Source: Lycorma delicatula
Lineage: Eukaryota; Arthropoda; Insecta; Hemiptera; Fulgoridae
Assembly: GCF_047948215.1 (NCBI RefSeq)
Contig: NC_134455.1
Span: 223,676,526 to 223,740,525, forward strand
Length of the DNA: 64,000 bases
Direction: 5' to 3'
Positions within the stretch are counted from its first letter, which is position 1. Each line of letters opens with the position of its first letter. The translations under genes and the position numbers were made by a program. The notes beneath the pieces were generated by a model, which saw only the letters and a list, made by a program, of their open reading frames with translations, was not told the DNA's origin and made no database searches. This document shows positions 26,801-40,400 of this stretch, piece by piece.

Positions 26801-29800
26801 GGCAAAGAATAAAGGAATTACCCCAGAAAGGTGATGGAACTCATTGCAGAATAAATGAGAATTCGTAGGAGGTGACAACACTACAAGAATCCTGTGGGCA
26901 ATTGCCCGTAACAGGTCTGCTCGCAAACTTAAAAGGTTGTTGAAGACAGTCAGAAACCAAACATTTAGAGACTATGTCAATGTTCCCTGGTAAAGGTAAA
27001 TATTCACTGTGAAGGGCTACAAAATGTTTCAAAAGGCTGCCGATATTTCCCTACCTATAAGGTTACATAATGGATGAGCTTACAGTGACAGCCAAAAGGC
27101 AAAACTGTTTGCCATACACCTATGCAATGTTTTCAAACCACACAATTCAGAAGATGTTGATGATGAGATCTTTAAGTTCCTAGTAAACCTGCTTTCTTTA
27201 TTTTTACCAATGAGACTCGTTATGGCTGTGAAAATATCATGAGGAATTAGTAGATTGAAGTGCTTGAGGAAGGCTCAGGATTTGCTTTGGTCACTGGCAA
27301 AATGTTATATATATGTATTACAGTCTTCAGGAATGTTTTACATAATCTTCCTGCTTAATGCAATACTTCAGACCACATGATTCCCCTTGGAATGTAAGGT
27401 ATCGCAGGTTACTATGGTTTTGAAGCCAAATAAATCTGCAAATGACGTGTACAGGCCTATAAGCTTGTTACCTATTCTTTGAAAGGCTGTTCCTTCAAAG
27501 ATTATGGCCAGCCTTAGAGAAGGGTGCATCTTAGAGAAGTCATCCCTGATCACCATTTTGGTTCAGAGGCAGCCATTCATCCAATGAGCAGGCCTACAGA
27601 ACTGTTAGTGTGATCAGAAATGTCAGTTCCTAAACATTCAACAAGCATTCTACAAAGTTTAGCTTCCCAGTCTCCTTTTCAATCTGATGTCAAGCCTATC
27701 TCAACAGATCTATTTTGTGTTATGTGGTTATCTAGATGGGCAGTTTTCTCAAGACACATATAACCAGGAATTTTCTGTCTGCACGAATAATCTATGAGGA
27801 GTTCCGGAGGGTTATTTTAGGTCCAATTCTATATTTAATACACAATGCAGACCTTTCCAGTCCAGAAGATGTTATAGTTATGTCCTTCGCAGATGGCACA
27901 GCAATTTTGGCAGTAGATACCCTCAGGCAAACTGCAAGAGCACTCAACCTTATCAAAGAATGTGACGGTGAAACCTTATCTGGACCTTACCTGGAGGGTG
28001 AAAGTCCAATTCTGCTAAATCAAGTCACATGACTGACCATGGGGAGGAATAATCGCCCTCCAGTTAACTGGACAATACTCTCATCCCTGATGTGGACACA
28101 GTATGGAACCTAGGGTTATACCTAGATTGTCAATTGATCTGGAGGAATCACGTCAGAGAGAACAAGAGACAAGCGAATGCTAAACTTGTACAAATGTATT
28201 GCGCACAAGTATGGAAAACTACTTGTAATAATAACATTGAAATCATTCAATAGTTTCAAAATAAGATGTTCAGATAGAATCAGGGGCTCCATGGTTTGCT
28301 AGGAACGATGAGGTGCATGGATATCTTGAGGTGCCACATGTTCGTGAGGAGATACAGAGGATCAGTAGGGACTACATATCTAACCATCTTGCACTGAATT
28401 TACTTGACAATGGTGATGAAGTAACATGATTGAGGGTATATGTACTAGATCTCACTGAGGGCATGGGTAATCACTAGACTACATGGCCTGTGGGATAATG
28501 CAGTGCTCATTATGTCAAAAATAGAATCTATTTTAAGAATCTATAAAGCAATTTGACATTTGTTGAAGATGGTGGTTGATTCCGAGTTGGCAGTCTGATT
28601 CTCTGCTGGGAATTCAGTGTCTTTATAGTTTTGTGACTATTGTTTTTATCTGATTTTGATATTTCTGACCTTAATTGGATGACTTCAATGTTTTGTGGCT
28701 TTATTATTTATCTGACTGTTATTTATTATCTGTTATCTTTGTTTTTTTTATTGCTTTGTTTGTTATGAACAGTGATCATATTATGAATATTGTATCAGAG
28801 AAGGGTGGGACGGACCATCTTTGGATGTCTCCTGACATGTTACTCTTAGCCAAAACTTTTACTTATGGTTGCAATCCTTTTGGTGACCGATATTTGTAAA
28901 AATAGACTTCGCAAAAAAAAATTTCTGTCATAACACACCTTCAAGATTGTCATATTGCTTTATAAGCAAGCGTGTTTAGAGTTGGTATGACTGCAGTCAT
29001 GTGTGTAAAATTTGATCCCAATCGTGTCATCTGACTTTTGGCTATTACATTGTAAACAAGTTTGTTCTGCTAGCAGTTTGCACCAAGGAGAAGCAATAAG
29101 CAGTGATCCGATTTCTCTGGTTGGAGGATGTGAAAGAGGCTGAAATTCATCGTGGACTTTTATCCCAGTATGGAGGCAGTGCTGCACTACATTAAAAGTG
29201 TTTTTTTGGGGATCAAGAAGTTTAAAAGTGGTTGGACAAGTGTAACATACAAAGAGGAAGCAGGACACCTGTCAATCTCTACCATGGATGACAAGATCCA
29301 GCAAGCTCAAGAGATGATTCTGGCAATTAAGCGAGTTACCATTGATGAAGTAGTCTTCTTTGAACATCAGTCCTGGTTCTTCCCATCAAATCATCCAAGA
29401 TGAGCTCAGCTTCCATAAAGTCTACCATCGAAGAAAGTGTTGTTGCATGAGAATTCTTGCCCACACACTGCTCGCCACACCATTCAATCAACAAGTTAAA
29501 TTTTGAGGTACTGTAATACCCTCCCTACAGCCAAGATCTTGCTTCCTCTGATTTTTATCTGTTTGGTTCAGTCAAAGCTTCTTTCTGAGGTTGTCGATTT
29601 TCCATAGGCTTAGGGATACAGGAAGCAATGTAAAAGTGGTTTGCGACCAACCAAAAACATTCTTCTTGGAAGGAATATGCAAACTTGAGAACCGCTGCAC
29701 CAAATGTATTAAAAAAGTTGGTGACTATGTAGAAAAATTATTTACAAGTTGAACTCCTACTTTTATGTAAATAAACTGTAGAACGAAAAGTATAGATAAT

Positions 29801-31445
29801 TGTTGATTCTCCTTCGTATTTGTCACTGGGATGAATAACTATATTTTTTCTTTTAAATAATTTCACAGTAAATCAACCAGATTCAGTCCTCCTAGATACA
29901 TTATTAGAAATTTAATTAGCCTTTTTCATTTTGTGTTTACAAAATTAAATAGGATGTTTCATTGAGACGTGATAAAAGCATTTTATACTCAATAATCCTC
30001 CATCCCAAAACTTATTACCATGGATTTTCTGATGACTTAGTAGTTTTATTTTCTTCTTACTCAATAAATACAAGAATTTATGTTAGATTTGAGAACAAAA
30101 ATATAGTAAATTTATTGTATGATGAAGAGTCCCGTGTATTCTAATTTAAGTCATCCATTTTTACTCACCAAAATGATGACTCACAAAGTCTGTTGAAGTT
30201 GATATTATTATATGCTAATAACTTGATAATCTACAAGTGTGTTAATAATCAAGAATACTGTAATACCTTATTTCAAGAAGATTTAAATTCCCTGTTTAAA
30301 TGGTGTGTGAAATATTCCCTATTTAGATGAATTGGAATTAAATCTTTTGAAGTGGTTTAATAATATTTACCTAGAATGTTAATCTTATTTTGTATGGTTA
30401 AATGGTTTACTCTACTTGCTTCCAGACATATGATGAGATTAATTATTTAGTTGTACTATTTGATACAAAATTTGCTTATTCTGTAAACTGGCAGTGCAGC
30501 TGAAATGGAACTATTTTATTACTTTCAAATAATATTCAGTTGTTATATTACTCATTAGTCAGGTTACATGTAGCATTTTAATGTGTAATGTGATGTCTGC
30601 ATTAACATATGAAATTTATTTTATTGAAACTAATCTATTAAAATTCATGATAGTCCTCTGTTCTGTTAAATTACATTTTAAATTCTATTAATATTTAGTT
30701 CAGAATAATAACATTTAGTACAGAAATTGAGATAAGATATTACATACCTTAATTATCTTAGTTTACCTCAATTTTCTTTCCTTAATTTTATCATGAAAGT
30801 ACTTTCTCAGGATCCTGCATCCTCAATCATGATTAATTAAATTGAATTCAATCATGACTACGGATGCAGAATCCTGCAAAAGTACTTTCATGATAAAATT
30901 CATGTAAGATATGTCTTATCTGATAGTCTGTACTAGGTGGCTTACATTAATATAAACTAATTCTATGTAGGTATTCCTTTGTGAATTATGTAGTTACTCA
31001 ATGATATAATTTAAATTTGAACTTAAGCAATGGGAAATACTTTGAATGGATACATTACTTCAATGTAATTTGGCTTTTCATGCATTGAAGGGAAATTTTT
31101 AAAAATAGAATATTTGTTAATGATTAATTAACAATGGAAGTAATTTACAAAAACAAATAATTACACTGAAAAAAATAACTTAGTTTACCTCAGAACAATG
31201 TCACCAGCTGTAGTGGACCATTTGAGATTAAAAGGTACGTCAGTTAACTGGAACTGTGGAGCACTAACACGTACAATACCTTCTTGAAAGTCAACTTCAT
31301 TGTCAATTTTGCGAGTAATCTGTTCTCGAATATTATGTCTGGTTCTTCCCAAAAGACGTTTCATCTATAAATAGGAACTGATTAGTGGTGGTTTCAAAAG
31401 TAAACTTCGCTGCTTCTTTCACATACAAACATAAATAAATATGTA

Positions 31446-31483
<38 letters not shown>

Positions 31484-34400
31484 AAATTCCCAGTTAGAAG
31501 AAATTTCTACAATCAAAAATGGTACAAGTATATTCTTTTGGGCAACATCCTGTGTGTAACAAAAATAAAATTTCAAGCAAAGAAAAGCATTACTTTGGCA
31601 TACTACAACATTTTCTTTAATTAAAATATTGCATTTTTCAACATCTATTACACATTTGATTAAACTACCCCTGAAAGTTTAGGGTTCAATTACCAGTTAT
31701 ACTTGACATTTTTCACACCACTAATTCATCTCTCATTACCATTATAAATGTTTTTTATGATTTATTATGATTGCAGCAGCAGTCACAATTAAAATACCTT
31801 TTTTAATTGAATCTGTTCATTTATAATATTATCTTTGTTTAAATTTAAACAAGCATATATGTGAAATATTTCCAAATTTTCAATAAGATATGTATATTTT
31901 TTTAAATATTTCAATCTTCTATTACATTTCAGTAATTTTCTAAAAGAAGTCACATTTAATAGCTCCTTTATGTTCTTAATATGCTGTATAGAAATTTCCT
32001 ACTTGTCTTACAATGTAAAATTTATCACAGTTCTCATTACCACATTTATTTTTACAAACAACTTTGCTCTTAATTTTATTATTTATTTGTTTTGCAAAAC
32101 AAGTTGATGCCCAATAGTAGTTATTTATGGAAGATAATGAATTTGTAGCATTTGAAGAATCCCATGTCTATTCTGAGATTTAAATCCAGAACCTATTTTT
32201 CACCGTTAAATCTGTGCTTTTATTAATTTTTTATTGTTGTTTTTGTGCTTTTTTTAAGTTTTTTTTTATATTTACTTGTTTTATTGGAGATTATCCAACT
32301 TTAAGTTTGTGTGATACATTTTTTAGTTATAATCAATATACAGACTACTGTAATATAGCACTGTTGTATGTTGTGAATTCATTTTAAATTTAATTTTGTT
32401 TATAATTTTATAAATTTCCCAATTATTCTAACTATTTGTTTAAGATATATGTTTTGCTGTATATATTTCATTTTGTAGCAAATTTATGATGTTCATATGA
32501 AGCATGGTTTAAAAGTAAGGGCTAACTGTAACAAAATGAGAACAGTTGATAAACAGTAAAATTTATTAATGGTTTTAAACACATACATATTTACTTTATT
32601 TTTTTACATTTTGTTCCAAGCATTTTTGATATTGTCAAACAGAAGTCTTTAAACACACTGAAAAAAATTCCACTGCCTGGAATTGTAGCCACTTTTGCAT
32701 CGACACTTTCAACTCTCCACTTTCCTCAAATTGTTGAGACACAAGCCAGATTTTGAGGTGTAGTTATAGATGGTAGTCTCTGGCATGAGATCAGGACTGT
32801 AAGAGGGATAATCAAAAATCTCCCATCCAAATTTCTGAATTGCAATTTTTGATTTCTTTCTGTTGTGCATGTAGCTGTGTGTGGATATGCATTATCATGA
32901 AGAAGAGCAATTTCTGATTTCAGCATTCCCCATCATTAGTTTTGAATGGCCTGACGGTTTCACGATAGTGAAATAGAAAGTGTTTCACAACAGAATTGTG
33001 ATGTGATGAATATTCTAGGTTCCATGAAATCAATCAGAAGCATTCCCTTTTGGTCCCAGAATTCAGTGGCCATGACATTCCTTTAAGACTAGGCTTGTTT
33101 GAATTTGTTCAGTTTAGATGAACTGGAATGACACCTCTGCATGAACTGCTGTTTCATCCCAGCATAATGATGATATGGGAAAAAATTTGTCTCCCTTTTG
33201 GTAAAAGTGGTCAAGAAAAGCATGTGCAATTGAAAAAAAAAAAAATCTGTGATCTTTGTAAACACCTGTCAACATTTTTGGCACCCATCATGTACACAGT
33301 TTACAATAGCCTACAATGTCAGTCACAATTCTCAATAATCTTGTCTTTGAAACTTATGGAAATTCTAGAAAAAGAATGCTAATCGTAAAGTGATGATTTT
33401 CCCTTACTTTTGTATTCATATATTCAATGAGATCAGTTCAAACACTAGGCCTGCCACTTCTCTGTTGATCGTGAACATTTGGACAGCCAAATGTTCACGA
33501 TCGAGATACTATTGCCTCACTTTTCCTTCACTCATTCCGGTAGGCCCATATGTTTCACAAAATAGATAGTGAATTTCAGCAGCATGGCCTCAGCAGTATG
33601 TCCTATTGCATTTAGAAATCTAATCATTGATGACCGAACTTTACAACTGGTGGGATTTGTTATTATCACACTCATTTTAACACACTGTCTCACAAAGGTA
33701 AACAACAATGACCTTGACGGCAATGTGGTAGTTACATACCCAACAGACCACTTAAAAAGCTATTACTACCTGTTCATAAACCAATCAGTGTTGCCAATCA
33801 CTATTTACAATTCATTGGCTTTTACTTTTGAACCACACCTCATATAATTAAGTATTGTATCTATCATACTAAAATTTGTCATCAATTAGTGAAGGTATGG
33901 ATTTTGTTGATGCGATGACACAATTTAAAAAAAATTATAACATTATTATGAATGTTTGCAGAAAGAATATATGTCATATTGAATACTACTTAATCATTTT
34001 GCAAAGATTGCTATAAGAAAAATGACCAAATAATTTGTAAAACCATAAATGAAATGAAAGAAAAGTCTGAAACCACCACAATTATCAAATTAATATCAAA
34101 TAGATAATATTTCACGTGTATGTTTATTTAAATTTTAACAGATATATAAATGAACAGAATTAATCTAAAAATGATAATTTAATTAAGACTGCTATGTCTT
34201 CAACAGTGATAAATCATTTTCACTGAATGATTGATTATATATAATTTTCACCAAATAATTAAAAAAATAGTTCATCAATAAATCTATTGCAAGAAAAAAC
34301 TAAATTAATTTGCTATTTCCTTTTCTCTTTGATTACATATAAAATCACAATAAAATTCCTGAATGCAAGTCATGTTATATTACACGAAGTATTACATAAT

Positions 34401-37400
34401 TTATAAATATATATACTATTGTTTCATACAGATATTATAGCATATCTCTCTCATAATTTTCAGAAAGAAAAAAGATAAAGCAGAGAAAAAAACAGAAATA
34501 AGTTTAAAGGAATGATATATAAGCAACATTATGAATAGGAACTATAACTCAACATGTTATTACATCCTACTGACAAAAAATGAAAACATCCTAAAAAAAT
34601 TAAAATGAATTACATCCTACTATAAATTTAAAAAATGAAAACTAAGTTTAATTAATTATGTTATACATGTTAATTATGTTTGGAACATAACTGAATAAGA
34701 AAGCCATCAAGTGGCTACTCTTGTCACATTATAAAGATGTAAAGGGAACTATATGAGTTAGAAAAATGAGAGTTAGAAAAATGAGTTTTTCTAACTATAT
34801 GTTAGGAAAATGAGAGAAAATTTAAAAAAATATTTGGAGAGAATCTTTAAGAGTGATAGTATCTAGCAACAGCAGATCTATGAGTTATGAGATGAGTAGA
34901 TCAAAGAGTTATATATGTACAGTATTATTTTCATGTGCATTTGTTTCTCAAAAAATATTAAACATGTTTTTATTACGTTAGTTTCTGTTAGGTTTTATGC
35001 ATATCTAGGGAAATTTTTTTAAAAATTTTTTGAGTAATAATTTATATTTTGTTTAGTGGGCAGAATAAACTTAATTTATTACACTTTAAAATATTTGAAA
35101 AATGTAATTCTGTATTCAAAAAATCCAGTTTTTGTACAAGAGCTATTCTGAAATCCACTACAATTGTCTGTTGAAAATAAATCAGCTGCCATAGCAACAT
35201 AGCAATGCGTGCAACTAGTACTCTAAAAGTTCATTAAAGTCTGACCTACTTATGTTCTGATCAACATTAATAACCAACACTTGATGAAACCTACTTTGTT
35301 ATTGCTATGTTGTCAATGAAGCCTATTTTGTTTCTGCTCTTGCCAACATTGAAGTGTGTGGTTTAATACAGTTTTTTCATGGAAAAGGAGACAACACCAC
35401 AGACATCCATCAATGACTTTGTTAATTTGCAGTAATGAGTAACAGTACTGTGAAAGATAAGTGCTGGGTATTCAGTAAGGGTGCACAAACTTGCACAAAG
35501 AAGATGATGAAAAAACTTATGAACTTATTTAAAGAAGTTGTAGAAATTGTGCATAATAGGCATTGATGAATATTGAACTTTCAAGTAACTAAATGAATAC
35601 ATCATTTGATTAAAAATAAGAAAATAAGTTAATTGGTACAGATATTTAACTTTATAATAACTGGCAGTATATGCCTGATTTACAAATATGTGTCTTACAT
35701 TAAAAATTTCTGTAACAATAACTTGACTGTCAGGGTTTACTTTCCCAATACAAATATATAGATTACAACAGGACTCAAAATCTGACAGAAAATCTCTATC
35801 AGTGTATTTTGTTATATATGGATCCAGAAAATTAAATAGCATATTTTTAAGAATGTACTTTACAATGTACTTTCTATATATGGCTTTCTAAATAAATTAT
35901 AAATAATTAGTAAGTAATCTTACTGGTTTGTTGTTCTCTTTGTGTTTAAATTTTTCTTGTTCATAAAGTTGCCTCAACTGTTTCAGAAGATGAGAAGGAA
36001 CGGTCCACAAACTGTGCCCACAACGTAGCATTGTTTCAGTTAAACGACAACTCGTTGCTGCTAATCCCACTTGGGCTTTCAAATCTTCTTTATCAATTCG
36101 AACAAATCTATTAACACAATGTATAACTTATTACTAAAATATTTTAACTAAAAATTTATGCTGTTCTAGAAGAAAAAGAATAAAACCAATTACATCAAAT
36201 GTACACAATATGTCCACCAAGAAGTCCCTATAGCCCTCAAAAATTTATGTTGTGGACTCAGTACATATTTTGAACATCCATACATATTTGTACTTAAAAT
36301 TATTTATCCACTGAACCTGTATCCACTATCATGCTGAAAACAAACACATCTTCACCACTCTCTTTGACATCTTGCCCAACATCTGCAGAAGGCTTCCTCT
36401 ACACAGTTTCACAAATTTCTTCATTTGTTGCATAACAATATTGATTGATATACATAGGTCTTGCTGGGTATGGTAAGGTCAGTTTCACAGTGGTCTGTGC
36501 ATGAGACTGGTGATGCTTTCACAGCCAATCCAGGAGCCTAGAAACTGTTTATTTAGCAATTCACATACTCAAAGTGCAAAATAAATTAAGACCCCCATCA
36601 TGCTGTATCCAACACATTCCACAATACCCTTATCTTAAAGTTATGTTATATTAACCATCATTCCAAAATTTGCAAACAAGAATCACCATTTACATACTCT
36701 TCAAAGAATTATATCTAAAAAAGTATGATATCATCCTGGGTTTTATTATGACATATGTGGTAGGATTCCTTTCCCACCACATATGTGTTAGTTTTAAGTT
36801 CAAATTTATTGCCAACTATAAAGTGTGTAGATGACAGCATCAGTGGTAACTGGAAAGCCAAGAAATAGTGACTTATTTGATAGCTTCGCAGCTAATTCTG
36901 GGAATCTCTGTCATGCTTACTGCACACATGTGCATAAAATTGATTGCAACAGTGATTAAGCTAACATCTTATTTATCTTATCTATCTTAATTTACAATTA
37001 TGTGACTTTTGTTATAAAATATTAACCATATCAGTGTTTCAGTGAAATAATTTCATTAAAATAATCAGTACTACAAATGATTAGTTTACATGTTAAATAA
37101 TATTAAGTGTTTATTTAATAATAACCTTTGGATTCAAAGTTTGATGTCTAAGTTTCTTAATAAATTAAATTACTAAAACCCTAAATTATTGTGTCAAAAA
37201 TGGAAAAAAATTAAAAAGAAAAAACAGTTAACGAATTTAAAGTCGAATGACTTAGTCAATTTGTGGAAACTGATTCTCTGAAAAGTCATAATAAAATACG
37301 AACTCAGTTAAAAAAAAAAAATGTATGTTTTATCAAGAAAATGGTATAATTTGGTGTTTATTGTTGTGATGAACAAGATAGACATGGAAAGGTACATAGT

Positions 37401-40400
37401 GAGTTTATTACTGGAAAAATGTGGGATGATATTTGGAAATTAGACTTTTTACGCCACTTAATTAGTAAATCCCACTTAGAAAGTGTACAAACATTAAGAA
37501 GTAAAAATGTCTTATTACTAGCAGTTGGTTTAGTACATTTATTAAATGAAACACTAGATGATCACTAACAAAAAAAATCAAATTCTGAGGAAGTAAAAAT
37601 TTAGTTGATAGTTTACTATTGGCAGTAAAAATGAACATTTCTTTTCTCTTAGTTCAAGAGATAAATAATCACTTGGCAAAATACCAGAAAGCAGGTGAAG
37701 TAAAAATTATGCTTTTTCATTTTTAGAAATAGTTAATACAGTAGCAAATAAAAGAGATAATAAATGAAATTAAAATGGCTGATTTTCATACCTTAATTAT
37801 TGTTGAAAGTGCAAATATTTCCACAACGAATGTTTAATTTTATATTTTGAAGTTAGAAAATCTAAACAATATAAAACTATTTTTTGGTGGAATAACCCAA
37901 TTCTTAAAGACCTGTGATTTTTCTTCAACTGTATCTGCAATTTTACAATTTTATGTAGACAGCTGGATTGATTTACAAATGCTCGTTATATTTACTTCTA
38001 TTGGAGCTTCTGTGATATTGGGAAAAAGAAACGGTGTAGCAGCTAAATTAAAATAGAGTGTACCACATTTGGTTCAATGACACTGTGTTGCACATCATGA
38101 AGATTTGTGCATTTCTGACACTTGGAAAGATGTCAAAGTGACAAAGATATTGAAACTGTGGTACAAACTACACTTAAATGAAGATAAAGATGATGTAATT
38201 TCAAATCATTTAAAAAAATTAGAAAATACTGAATTTCAAATTAATTTGGAAAATATAAGTACAATTTTAGAAGAACTAGGTGCATTATGTCAAATTTTTC
38301 AGCGCTGAGAGCTAACACCATTTGATGCTTTTCAATTTGCTTGTGCAAAAATAAGTAAAATAAAAGAACAATATCTAATTGGCAACATTGTCTGGAGCTA
38401 AGTTGAGCACACTTTTCCAAAAAGCTATGACTAGAATATTGCGTAAACACAAGTGAAGTGCTAAAATTAATTAATAAATTAAATAAATAATTAAATAAAA
38501 CAATAAATAATTAATTTACTATGTGAAAATTTAGAATAAAGATCTCCAAAAGATGAGGTAGAAGATTTGATATTCTTTAATGTAACAGCTCTACCATCAT
38601 GTGATTTTGGTTACAGATTATCAGATTGGAAATCTGTATTTGTTGAAAATATCAGAACAATAAAATGACTTTAAATATGTTGTGCGCAAAAAAATTCAAT
38701 TGAAGTAAATAAAAGATTTTGCAGGCTTGATAATATTTTCTTTAATGAACAAATTTAACAAATTGTCAAGTTATTAGATATTGGGGGTACCTTTTTGGCC
38801 AGTATTACAGGATTGCAAGAGAAGCTTTAGTTAAATGAATATAATTAAAACAAAACACAGAAATCAATTAAAAGAATTTCATTTGAATATGTTGATGAGA
38901 GTAAGATCTTATGTAAATGATGAAAATAATATTAATATGGATCAAATTTATTCAAAATGGTTAAAAACAAAAGAAAAGAGAGAAAGTTGTAAAATTAATA
39001 GCTTTCAATAAAGTGTTTAAAATTAATATTAAATATTTTTAATTATTTTTGAAAATTATAGAATAACATTAATAAAAACAATTATGAATTAATTATGTGC
39101 AGTCAAATAAAGCCAGAACCAGATTATGTTTTTACAATTTTATAACAAACGTTTATATTTTTTCATTTGAATGTCTTAACAACTTACTTAATGCTGATTT
39201 CTAATGTAATTGTGATTTTAAATTATATCTAATTTACCTGCAGATACTACAGAGCTGTATTACGTGGTTATTTTATATAGGTATTTGTTGTGTAGTAACA
39301 TTAGACTATTTTATAATTCTTTTTATATTGTTGCAAAAAATATTTTTAATTACTGCACAGATTTTTTTTATTTTTGAAAAACCTGCATAACAAAAAAAAT
39401 GCGCAAACAGGTCACTGAAAATTAGAGGGAACTTTTGCTGCTAATAAATAACCTATTGCCACAGAAATCAAAAAATGTTTATGAAAAATTACATAATCAG
39501 TTCATGGATTGGAAATTAGTGAATAATGTAAACCTGTTCTCAGAAAATGTATCGCTTTTTTATTTTGAGGTATTTAAAAAAATGAAACTGACATCTAATT
39601 GGATGGACATTATTCCATAATAAAATCTACTCTAAATTTGAAACATGCAATAGACATAAAAAAGTTTTCTAAGCTGACTACTTTTAAAAAAACAAATCAG
39701 AAAACTACAAGAGGAAAAAATCTAAAACATTTTCATTTGAAGAAATAAAAAAAATTCTAAATGGTGCCTATTGATCAGTTTCTTTTGACAATGGTGGTAA
39801 TTAAATTTCATAAATAACAATTTAAACAAAGCCTAAATAAAGCCTATAATACATTTGATATTTCTGTTATTTTGAACGCACTGTATTTTTTACAGAAATT
39901 TTTTAACCTCATGCTAGAAAATGGTTTACTTATTTAATTAGTCATTTTAATTTTTGTACACCAGTAATGAATCATAATTCATTTTAAATTTCTTCATCTG
40001 AAAATTCTATATCTACTCTATAATTCACTACTACAAACATAGCGAAGGCTATCACTGTTTTATAGATAGGGGCAATAGCTATCACTACTAATCCATTAGT
40101 ATAACTAATAATAGATTAGTTACTGAATCCATTAATGGCTTCTTGAAGAGAATCTCTTCAAGAATCCATTTTTATCTTCGGGGAAATACTCCACCAACTG
40201 AATTTTTAGCTCACGCAAATGCATCTTCATGATATTCAAATTGTGGAATAATAGTGTCTTCTTCATCCAAATTTTTCTCAATATGATCAGAAGTGGGTGG
40301 AAACATATCAACTTTTTTTCTCTGAAAGAAAATAATCCAGATATAATTTTCTAGATAGCTTTTAAATGTAACATGAACGCCGATCATTAATAAAATGATT

